A stretch of DNA of 64,000 nucleotides. It comes from Isoetes taiwanensis (taxonomy: Eukaryota > Streptophyta > Lycopodiopsida > Isoetales > Isoetaceae). Position 1 is the stretch's first letter, and the number at the start of each line of letters is the position of its first letter. Location of the stretch: the NCBI GenBank assembly GCA_021234155.1, contig JAJEKV010000005.1, forward strand, positions 14,813,468 to 14,877,467. Reading direction: 5' to 3'. The notes below the pieces were generated by a model. The model ran no database searches. It saw only the letters and a list, made by a program, of their open reading frames with translations, and had not been told where the DNA came from. Of the stretch, positions 56,007-64,000 are shown piece after piece. The position numbers and the translations under genes were made by a program.

Positions 56007-57539
56007 TGCCCTGGAACAGGAAGAATGCTGCTTATGCGTGAGGGATACTGGAACAATTCTCACTGTTGTGACGTCGTCACTTATCAAACCTGCTCATGTT
56101 TCCCAATCTCTTGTGCTTCAGCACATTTAGATTCTTTGATCTGTAGCATGCTGCTTCTTTGACAAATTGTGCCCGGATGCTACTAAGTTAACAAATGAAT
56201 AATGCCCAATTGTGTTTCCAAGTACGAGGTTTCAAGCATGACTCTGACTGTATGGACTTGATAAAACATGTAAACAACAATCCAAGGGCTGGTTTAGTGA
56301 GGATATTGAAGGCACCATCATTATTAACTCATATCTTCAAGATAATTGTTGCAGCTGATGACATCAACAATGAGCTAAGAAATCATGGTGATGTGTATTC
56401 TCCACTTGAAGTACCATGTCATCTCTTGGTAGGCATGGAGAAAACAAAAAGGATCAAGACATATTTCCGTCCAAATGACAATCTAAGCTCAATTTCCCTC
56501 ATAAACACACAATTCAAATTCTCAAAGTTCCATATATACAAATGAATTCCATTAAATTCGAAATAAAATTCACTTTACCCAGCAACTTGGTGAACAGGCA
56601 ATAGAGCACTGCCTCTTCAGAATCACTTCTAACTGTATTCATTTATGTATCTCTCTTTACATCATATGTAAAATGTACAGCACCATCAATATTCATCCAC
56701 TTGAATTCCCTCTCTAAGGAGTCCATAGGCATCACACGGCTTGGTCTTCTTTATTCCACCACATTGGAGCAACCCTTAAATTCCTCAAAGTGTTGGATAT
56801 AGTGCATGGTTACAGATTCTGGAATAATCATGAATCTAATAACGTTTGGCCCTTTAACAACAAACAGATAAACTGGCTGCAGTGAAGTATAGTTCAAGTA
56901 TTCGTCGGTCTAGTTCTCACCTGATTTCCACTCTCTTGCAATTTGTATATCTCTCAATCTGAATGAAGTCTAAAGGATCGGGTTACAACACTTACCCGCT
57001 AATTGCCATATGAAGAGCTCCTTTATTTGGTCTCTGCTATAGCTGCTGCTATACGATGGTGAGCCAGAACAGGTCCTATGGCTGATCGATTAGTTATCCA
57101 GTGGTAATGGCATCGAAATATTCGTAAGAATCTATCTAAGAATGGTATATATGACCCTTCATTAAATGCATTAACCTTTAAACGGAGCATTAAATTAAGC
57201 TGGACGACGTGTTAAATGCAATCATTTCTATTCTAAAACGTAGATAGGCAGTCTTATTTTGTCTCGTGGTGTCTGTGAGAGGATCAGATAGATGTGTGAC
57301 GTTCCGCCCTTATTTTTATAGCGTCATCTGAGATTTTCGAATCCGATTATATTAACACATGCCTTAGATTTTTTTAGATTTGAAAAACATGGCCATAATG
57401 TACGCATATAAATATAGGTGTTTTCTTGTGATTCTATCACCGTTCGGACTACTCTTCTGAGCGCTCGCCTTCCGCTTGCTCTTCTAATCTCTTAAGGTGT
57501 CTATGCACTTCTGAGTTTCTGTTCCATCACCTATTTTTT
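56007..57539. other. Intergenic DNA with one unassigned frame
   Basis: A 116-codon plus frame at 56195-56545 (FKHDSDCMDLIKHVNNNPRA and LEVPCHLLVGMEKTKRIK) looks somewhat protein-like but has no family. The remainder is AT-rich with nothing recognised. Confidence 0.35.
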
Positions 57540-57890
57540 CTCTTATTGGATTGTTGGTCCATAATGTTGTTTGGTTCTAATTCTTGGGGTATTCATTCTA
57601 CTCATAAGTTTCCCTTTCACTATACTTCTAAAGTTCCTATTTTTAATACGTAAAAAATTTCTATTGTTGGTCTATAATGGTGTTTTTTTCTCATAATCGC
57701 GACATTTATTGCATTTTTAAGTTTCTCTTAGACTATCTAGAGTTTTTCCTCCTGTTGCATTGTTGGTCTATAGTGTTGTATGATTCTCATTCCTAGGGTA
57801 TTTGTTCCACTTCTAAGTTTCCCTTTAACTACCTAAATTTTTTCTTATTTCTACATTGTTGATCTATAGGTGTTGTTTGTTCCGTGACTT
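57540..57890. repeat. Degenerate tandem repeat, about four units of 100-115 bp
   Basis: Units start with ATTGTTGGTC(C/T)ATA at about 57550, 57662, 57760 and 57859. They continue with TTTCTCAT, then TTCCACTTCTAAGTTTCCCT and a TATCTA-GTTTTTCC-like tail. Confidence 0.7.
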
Positions 57891-57927
57891 TATTGAATAG
57901 ATCTAGTGTCCCTAATTTTAGATTGGC

Positions 57928-58083
57928 ATGCCATTGCCGAAGTCCATTGTTATGGTGACATCTAATATAAAAAAGTTCCTATACATAACAATTAAAGCGC
58001 ATAGAGATGAATTATACCATGTTGAATGTGGTTGGATTCAAGGTTCCTCGAAGATTCTTTTTGACACATTAGCTGTGGAGCAC
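57928..58083 (+). pseudogene. Host reading frame interrupted by a LINE, left part
   Basis: A plus-strand frame from ATG 57928 encodes MPLPKSIVMVTSNIKKFLYI, ... VECGWIQGSSKILFDTLAVE and HF, then enters the poly-T of the LINE. At the right junction the same frame resumes with EHFLPNSILNKLELIETNYP. The three residues EHF are duplicated by the target-site duplication. The protein is not recognised; it could belong to another transposon. Confidence 0.5.
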
Positions 58084-58227
58084 TTTTTTTTTTTTTTTTT
58101 TTTTTTTTGAAGGACGAAAGCCAAAAAGTTTATTAATCAGAGAAAAAGTACAAAATTTACATGTCTCATCTAACTGGCCACAGGAGCACGATCCTGGAGC
58201 ACAATGTACTTACTCCAGAATAGGAGA

Positions 58228-58660
58228 CTAATGATAAGAATCAATTCGAAGATACTGAATCCAGATGCGTTCCACCAGTTCTGAGTCAAGGGAAGAACAC
58301 TCGTAGGCTGTCAATATCTTTTTCTGGCCCACTGTAATAACACTGTGTGCAGATGAATAAATGCCCTGAAAGATGTGGTGTCTGCGACGCTCCCATATTG
58401 ACCATATGAGCCAACCGGAACCAAGATGAAATGCCCTTTGTTTAGCTGGAGGCCATGCGTTGGGATAGGACGCCAAAAGGATGCATCGGCAGTCCAACGT
58501 ACTGTTAAACAAACCTTGTAGCCAGGACCACGCTGGTTGAACCTCAGGACAATCAAAGAGACAATGCTCAAGAGTCTCAACGTCCGAGAGGCAGAGCGGG
58601 CATACTGCAGATATGCGAGGATCATAGCGATGTCGAAAGGCATTAACCCGCAGCACTTTG
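58228..58660 (-). CDS. LINE C-terminal zinc-binding domain (zf-RVT)
   Basis: Open for 142 codons. CPLCLSDVETLEHCLFDCP matches the CxxC-x8-H-x4-C zf-RVT domain found after the RT in plant L1-like elements. Downstream WLIWSIWERRRHHIFQG is also typical. Ends at a stop before the poly-A. Confidence 0.85.
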
Positions 58661-59344
58661 TGGATAACCCGCCCGCCACAGTCTGAGAGACTTTAGGGTG
58701 GAGCAACCTATCCCAAAGCCATCGCCATATGTATGCGACACAAAGTGGGTCGTGGAACATGTAGGTGCCACCCATCCGCAACCGGAGGGGTTGTGGTGCT
58801 AAAAGAAGACGATATCTCGATCCGACAAATTGCTTGCCTTTGTGAATATTTTCATGACAGCCCCATGGCACCCTTTCAAAGAACACCAACTTGCACTATG
58901 AGAGGCAAATTTTCTCGACCTTCTCCCATAGAGATACATCCCAACGAGAGAGCGGGAACTTTGCCTCAAATTCGTGCCAAGACAAGAGGGCGACCCTCCT
59001 CGTACCATGCTTAAATAGAGACAACACCGCAAGAACCCATCGCCTCTCGTGTAAGGGGATGAACCGGAGCTGCCAATGGAGGTGCCGAGGGGTCTCGGAG
59101 GCATGGTGCCCACCACCATAGAGTCTCCAATAGGGTGTGGATAGAGGGCATGGCCGAAAAGATGTCCGATCGCCTCCCATGCTGCCAACAAGCCACGCAA
59201 AAATGGAGAAGCGCTTGAAAAAGGGCAGCAGAGTCCAAATAAAGCCCAAGGTAGGACTGGTTTGTGACCTTCTTGCCTAGAGGGATACAAAGGTGACCAA
59301 GAGCTTGTCTAAGAAGGAGGAACTGGGAGAGTCATCCTCACCAT

Positions 59345-60304
59345 TCAGGAGTCTCCAAATGAACTTTGAAATAAGCACTTTGCTCTGCAAAGAAGAAGTC
59401 CATCATACCCGCACCACCACACCGCCCATTTTGGAAGGATGCACTTCGACCAAGCCACCTTAACCACAACACCTTCCTCAGTACCCGCCCAAATAAAGTT
59501 CCGAACTATTGCAATGAGCTCACGCACTTTGATCTGTGGTGCTAGCAGTAAGGATGCCATATAAACATGGGTACTACTAAGGACTGACTTGGCCACTGTA
59601 ATGCGACCTGCAAGAGACAACTTAGCAGTGGACCACCAGAACAAGTGCTTCTCCAAACCCCTAATGATCTCCTCCCATGCAGCTCCCATAGTAACATGGA
59701 TGCCAACTGGAATCCCCAACAACTTGATGGCCTGTCCATGCGCAAGTAATTTCCATGGATAATCGTGAACACATGCCGGAGCCGGATTATCCAATGTCCA
59801 CAAAGCTGTACACTTCTGCCACCCCACAAGAACACCGGAAGCCAGTGAAAAAGTGTCTAAAAGCATTTTGGCAGCAGCAAGATTCTCATCATTAGCGACT
59901 AGGAAGAGGAACGTATCGTCTGCATATTGATTGCAAACCTCTTGTGTGTCGTCCTCCATTGCAAGACCATGGAGAAGTCCCTCTGTCGTTGCAATGGTGA
60001 ATAACTGTGACAAAGCCTCTGCAACAATTGTGAAAAGCAATGGTGCTAAAGGGCATCCCTGGCGAATACCACGACCGAGTGAAAAGGCATGTGACGGCTC
60101 ACCATGGAATAGGACAGTCGCCCGAGCAGAGATATGCAGCTTCATAATATCTGATGTGAATTGTTCCCCAAATCCCAGTCTTAGCATACAACGACGCATG
60201 AATTCCCAGCTGACACTGTCATAAGCTTTTGCAAAATCAAGCTTAAGGTATACAACTGGAAGGTTTTGCCTACGTGCCCAATAAATTCCCAGCAGCAGCA
60301 ACAT
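59345..60304 (-). CDS. LINE reverse transcriptase core
   Basis: An open frame of 319 codons spanning the RT palm and thumb: LKLDFAKAYDSVSWEFMRRC, RGIRQGCPLAPLLFTIV, NQYADDTFLFLVA, then WSTAKLSLAGRITVAKSVLS. The front (60304-60413) continues in another frame as far as the truncation point. Confidence 0.92.
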   Translation of the reverse strand: MLLLLGIYWARRQNLPVVYLKLDFAKAYDSVSWEFMRRCMLRLGFGEQFTSDIMKLHISARATVLFHGEPSHAFSLGRGIRQGCPLAPLLFTIVAEALSQLFTIATTEGLLHGLAMEDDTQEVCNQYADDTFLFLVANDENLAAAKMLLDTFSLASGVLVGWQKCTALWTLDNPAPACVHDYPWKLLAHGQAIKLLGIPVGIHVTMGAAWEEIIRGLEKHLFWWSTAKLSLAGRITVAKSVLSSTHVYMASLLLAPQIKVRELIAIVRNFIWAGTEEGVVVKVAWSKCILPKWAVWWCGYDGLLLCRAKCLFQSSFGDS

Positions 60305-60400
60305 TATTCAAAATGCACCGTTTTGGAAGAAAACCTGACTGGGTTGTTGAGATGGACTCTGCCAAGATGTCCTTTACCCGCTCTGCAAAAGCCTTGGCGA

Positions 60401-60440
60401 AGAATGGAGTTAGGGAGCACTTTCTCCCTAACTCCATTCT
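60401..60440. other. Perfect 17-bp palindrome at the LINE 5' junction
   Basis: AGAATGGAGTTAGGGAG (60401-60417), loop CACTTT, then CTCCCTAACTCCATTCT (60424-60440). The left arm is LINE plus target duplication, the right arm is host DNA, and the loop is the remainder of the target duplication. Confidence 0.9.
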
Positions 60441-60642
60441 CAATAAACTAGAATTAATAGAAACAAATTATCCATTAGGTGTCTTGAGAAATACATGGGT
60501 TGTGGCTCTCTTGGCCCTACAGATATTTTCAAGGTGGAGACTGAAAAGGTGGATGGTAGGATTGAAGTTGGGATATTTAGTGACACCTAAATGCATAGTG
60601 GTTAGGTGTCAAGTTTGGATCATCAAATGTACTTTTTATTAA
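60424..60642 (+). pseudogene. Host reading frame interrupted by a LINE, right part
   Basis: Continues the frame seen at 57928-58083: LPNSILNKLELIETNYPLGV, LRNTWVVALLALQIFSRWRL and stop near 60642. Not recognised. Confidence 0.45.
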
Positions 60643-61451
60643 GTTTAACGTATGAACATTGTTGGAAAAAGAAGCGGGAATGAATACGAATGTGTTTGAA
60701 ACTATTTTACTTTGATGTTTGTTTTTTCCTCGACCATTCATGACATCGATGTGAGTTTGACCAATACTCAGAGATGTCGCAAGGGATTTGGAGTGTCTGC
60801 CAGAGATGGAAAATCACGGAAGTACAGACGAAATCAGATTGCCTTACATATAGCATCGTATAGAAAGCGCGCTCCTTCAACAATGACAAAGAAATTGCAG
60901 TTGCAAGTGGATAAGCTATCTGACGAGTTAGATAAGATATCTAAGGATAATGTGACTCGTTCAATCAGTATTAAAAGGCTCGTCGCACAGTTAAGCCGTC
61001 TTCACCGACTACTACAAATTGTCGAGGCAAATGATGCTGTCGTGAAGGCAATTTTAGGAGGAGAGATGTAGATGTCTTGGTCACTTCGAACATCTATAAA
61101 CCAATAATGGCTCCTTATTTAGATAATCACACTATGACTATTGACCTATTATAAGATACATGTGTTTGTGATATAATAAACCTGCTGCCATTATAGATCC
61201 ATTGAATTATGAATTATGCTAATGGTACATCTATTGAGTGATCGATGAATTATGCTAATGTTACGTCTATTGAATGAATGATGAATTGTGCTAATGGTAT
61301 TATTTCTCTAATTTCAACAACAGACACCCAATCAAGGCTAGTTCGTATCGTACGAGGGAAGGCATTTTCGGGGGAAACAAAACCACGTAAATTATTCTTC
61401 TACATCGTTGTGCTCAAAAAGTTTACCTGATCGCACCAGAGTTAATTAAAC
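60643..61451. other. Region upstream of the Helitron Rep ORF
   Basis: Contains a 119-codon plus frame at 60712-61071 with a basic front and a likely coiled coil (LQLQVDKLSDELDKISKDN), function unknown. From 61200 to 61310 the phrase TGAATTATGCTAATG is repeated three times. May be the 5' part of the Helitron or the flanking host; its left end is not defined. Confidence 0.4.
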
Positions 61452-63658
61452 ATGGATGATAATGCATCAAACTCCACCGAAAGTCATATGAAGGCGAGAG
61501 AGACGAGACGTTTATACAACTTTGCGAGCAATGGCAAGAGAGCGTGCTAGATAACACCTATCTGGGCGGATAGGGGAAGTACCTCGTTTTGCAACAGTAG
61601 TAGATTTTAGGGAGAGGAGACAACAGAGGGATAGAGAACGATATGCAAGTCTAAGTGAGAATGCTCGAGAGGTAGTGCATGAGAGAGCAAGGCAACGATC
61701 AAGACAACGTCGATCTAGGTCGACAAACACAATTGGAACTAGAATAGATGAGGATGTCCCAACCCCAAGTGTGCCATCGACTAGTGGAAGTGAGTTAAAT
61801 GATGGGTCGTCGACAGTTGCAGGCGAGCATACTACATATAGGACAGGATGGTATGTACGATTAAGTGAGGAAGATAGGGAGAGAGTGCGTCGTATGCAAA
61901 GGGAGCGTTATGCGAATTTATCTTCTGAGGATAAGGACCATATACGACTAATGAGAAGAGAATGATATGCAAACATGGAGGCTGTAGATACATCATCTAC
62001 CTATACTGATGTGGAGATAGGTAATGTAGACGGCGACTCAGTGTTGAGGATGCGGGCGCATTGGCAAGCTCGTGCACAGCACATGAGACTATCAATCAAC
62101 CGAACATTCACGATGTGTACTTGGAGTAATCGATGCACGTATTGTCAGATTACGTTATTGAACGTCGAAAACGATGGGTTTTGTTATAATAAAGGTAGGT
62201 GGTTACTGCCACAACTACCTCCTTTGCCGGACTCGCTGGTAAATTTTTACGACATGCCGGGTTTCGGCCAGATATGTAGAAAGATAAACATGTTATTTTG
62301 TTTTAGTGTGCTTGGAGTCGATGGAGAGTTTGTCAATTTAAATTTTCCTTCGTCAGTGATGATTATGGGTCGTACTTACCATCGTTTGCTTCCAACAAGA
62401 GACACAGGAAATCCCATACATTGGTACATATATGATGATTCACAACGTTATGCACAAGCGAAGCTCCAAGGAGTACCATTCCAATGGATTGGTTGTATTG
62501 GGTCAATTCTTGATCAGGTGAATCCATTTATTAAAAGTCTTCGGACGATGGGAAGTATGCATATGCCTTTAGCATATATTACGATTGAAGGAATTATTGG
62601 GAGTGATGAAATAGCAGCAATTGCAGAGGTCAACAACACGGCTGATATTGCATCCCGAGTTGCTGGGTTCTGGGCTCGAGATGAAGGTGAACCGACCTTC
62701 ATGAATATTCTTGATCCCATGTATGAACCTTTGCAGTATCCACTATTTTTCCCACATGGTACACCAGGGTGGGGTCCTAAGAATGAATGTGGTTTCACGC
62801 AGTTACAATGGTATATGGCAGGGCTCTTGCATGAGGATAGATTCCTTCGACTAGGTCGTTTATGTGGAGAATACCTAGTTGACATGTATTCAAGGATTGA
62901 GGATGCGCGTCTAAATTACTTTAGAATATCCACCTTTCAAAATAGGAGAATTCCATATGATGAGGATTATTCTGAGCGCAAAAACGATGAACAGAATGAT
63001 GTTATCTTGCCTTCATCATTGGTGTTCTGTACAGGTTGCAGATGCCTTAGCACTTTCTAGGTCGAAGGGTCGTCCAACTTTATTTGTTACGATGACGACG
63101 AATACGGACGGACTGTTGTGCGGTGTTTTCATTGGAGATTGCAGCGATTAAAGAAATTGTTACATAAGTTTTTTCAGTGCGTGTCATACATAATTACGGT
63201 AGTAGAGTTTCAAAAACGAGGTCTTCCACACACACATCTTGTGTTACGTACTGACTGCGACATACCAATAGAATGTGTTGATGAGATTATATCTACAGAA
63301 CTACCAAGTGATCCGATTATTCGAGAACAGGTTCAAAAATTTATGATTCATAGACATTCTAACAGATGTTCACCACGCAATACTCCTTGCTGCTATAGCT
63401 ATCCAAAACTAGTTAATCCAACTACCAATCTTGACTCAAAGGGCTATGTGCAATACAGGAGAAGGAGTGTAGATGATGCATGGGTAGTTCCGTATAATGC
63501 TTTCTTGCTCCATGAACTCGACTGTCATATTATGGTTGACATTGCATCCACCGTGCACGTCTTCTCCTATCTCTACGGTTATATATACAAGGGATTTGAC
63601 ACTGAAAAATTCAGATATCTGAAGGGGTACATACACGTGCAGAAACATCCTTAGGTCC
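61452..63658 (+). CDS. Helitron Rep protein (HUH rolling-circle nuclease), front part
   Basis: Start taken at ATG 61452 (MDDNASNSTESHMKARETRR). N-terminal arginine-rich repeats: RQQRDRERYASLSENAREVV and RVRRMQRERYANLSSEDKDH. TGA at 61963 interrupts MRRE-YANMEA in the same frame. A Helitron N-terminal domain (61975-63060) follows, with CTYCQITLLNVENDGFCYNK, QYPLFFPHGTPGW and YLVDMYSRIEDARLNYFR. After a shift: RPTLFVTMTTNTD, then VVEFQKRGLPHTHLVLR, the HUH metal-binding motif, and YLYGYIYKGFD, which carries the Tyr region. Rep nicks DNA for rolling-circle transposition. The frame stops at 63653 but coding resumes in another frame within the tandem repeat. Confidence 0.85.
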
Positions 63659-63930
63659 TAACCAACAACGAGCTCGAACTACACAAACTATACATGTGTG
63701 TGGCGAGCATACAAGTCATGATGCAGGTCAAGATTCTGAACACACTTCACAAGGGCAAAGTACTGGAGCAGGCCAAGGGATACATACACGTGTAGGAGCA
63801 ACTTTAGGTCCTAACCGACAGTGAGCTCGGACTAAAGCTACACATGTGAGTGGCGAGAATACAAATCATGACACAGATCAAGGTTCTGGACACGCTTCAC
63901 AAGGGTATGCTACTGGAGTAGGTCAAAGGA
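63628..63930 (+). repeat. Tandem duplication inside the Helitron Rep coding region
   Basis: Two units, 63628-63780 (153 bp) and 63781-63930 (150 bp), encode similar Gly/Gln/Thr/His-rich segments: HTRAETSLGPNQQRARTTQ with SHDAGQDSEHTSQGQSTGAG, and HTRVGATLGPNRQ with NHDTDQGSGHASQGYATGVG. The second has one stop (TGA) after RQ. The frame then enters NEIQEYLKAHYLSAMEASWR, the conserved Rep block that normally follows the YIYKG motif closely. Confidence 0.8.
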
Positions 63931-64000
63931 ATGAGATACAGGAGTACTTGAAGGCACATTATCTTTCAGCCATGGAGGCGTCTTGGAGAATAATGTCATA
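63931..64000 (+). CDS. Helitron Rep, conserved block after the repeat (partial)
   Basis: NEIQEYLKAHYLSAMEASWR matches the (D/N)EI-x-YL-x-ARY(L/I)SA-EA-WRI block of plant and fungal Helitron Rep proteins. Truncated by the window edge. Confidence 0.85.

Larger units (their letters stand above)
58077..60423 (-). mobile_element. L1-type LINE, 5'-truncated, with poly-A and target duplication
   Basis: A minus-strand LINE whose 3' poly-A appears as a run of 25 T at 58084-58108. The duplication GGAGCACTTT flanks it (58077-58086 and 60414-60423). Protein on the minus strand: FFAKAFAERVKDIL at the truncated end, TTQSGFLPKR, FAKAYDSVSWEFMRRCMLRL, GRGIRQGCPLAPLLFTIVAE, QYADDTFLFLVANDENL (catalytic YADD, about 59915), and near the C-terminus the zinc-binding CPLCLSDVETLEHCLFDCP (about 58600). 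The endonuclease and the first RT motifs are missing, typical of incomplete target-primed reverse transcription. Frames are interrupted between 59345 and 58890. Confidence 0.95.
61452..64000 (+). mobile_element. Helitron, N-terminal and Rep part, runs off the window
   Basis: Plus-strand Helitron coding region. The N-terminal repeats RERYASLSEN/RERYANLSSED are followed by a large Rep region and the HUH nuclease. The helicase half would lie beyond 64000. The terminal TC and CTRR ends could not be located: the left end is upstream of 61452 and the right end is outside. Breaks seen: a frame change before 61565, an in-frame TGA at 61963, and shifts near 63055 and 63620. Confidence 0.9.

Noticed and set aside
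61512-61730. Minus-strand frame rich in Arg/Ser/Leu near the Helitron start
   Set aside because: Antisense of the Arg/Glu-rich Helitron N-terminus, whose repeats are recognisable on the plus strand.
1-64000. CRISPR array, bacterial operon or prophage
   Set aside because: No regularly spaced identical repeats with unique spacers were seen; the tandem repeats are degenerate and the gene content and introns are plant nuclear.
1-64000. tRNA or rRNA genes
   Set aside because: No cloverleaf with A and B boxes and no rRNA-like conserved stretch was recognised by eye; only the retroelement primer sites resemble tRNA ends.

Overview
This is nuclear DNA from a plant. The evidence is a plant-type Maf-like pyrophosphatase gene with nine short exons, a PPR relic of the editing-factor (E) type, a chromodomain Ty3/gypsy element with an initiator-methionine tRNA primer site, L1-type LINEs, a CACTA miniature element and a Helitron. 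The sequence alone does not fix the clade. Most of the window is transposon. Only one multi-exon gene, on the minus strand at 35152-37065, is demonstrably intact. A second, single-exon candidate lies at 40420-40914.

Layout. 1-11.8 kb: decayed sequence with a duplicated fossil reading frame (1592-2184 and 10351-10982), a polypurine tract, PPR fragments on the minus strand (about 4.9-6.9 kb) and a hairpin-bearing minisatellite (9.2-9.66 kb). 11.84-32.3 kb: one copy of the spliceosomal gene SMU1, intronless where it can be read, split into pieces by a 13-kb chromovirus (12129-25122, minus), a 156-bp CACTA miniature element (26548-26703) and a 5-kb element with short inverted ends that carries an antisense SEN1/UPF1-like helicase relic (26884-31939). 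33.8-34.4 kb: an L1 reverse-transcriptase fragment. 35.15-37.07 kb: the Maf-like gene, with a probable 5' UTR exon near 39.9-40.06 kb. 40.42-40.91 kb: a small acidic protein with four paired cysteines. 41.0-54.25 kb: a second chromovirus of the same family, on the plus strand, inserted 89 bp after that reading frame. 54.3-58.1 kb: poorly informative DNA with one probable terminal exon. 58.08-60.42 kb: a 5'-truncated LINE (minus) interrupting a host reading frame. 61.45 kb to the right edge: the N-terminal part of a Helitron Rep protein.

The two chromoviruses share an unusual plan: LTR, primer site, two structured repeats, a basic leader ORF (A), two more structured repeats, a second ORF (B, about 508 codons), then gag-protease-RT-RNase H-integrase-chromodomain. 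Both extra ORFs occur in both copies.

Many frameshifts in the chromoviruses and the SMU1 locus fall at CAG/CTG/CCG and CG contexts, while the Maf gene and the Helitron read almost cleanly. I suspect base-calling error at methylated cytosines, so 'broken' calls in the transposons should be read with that in mind.
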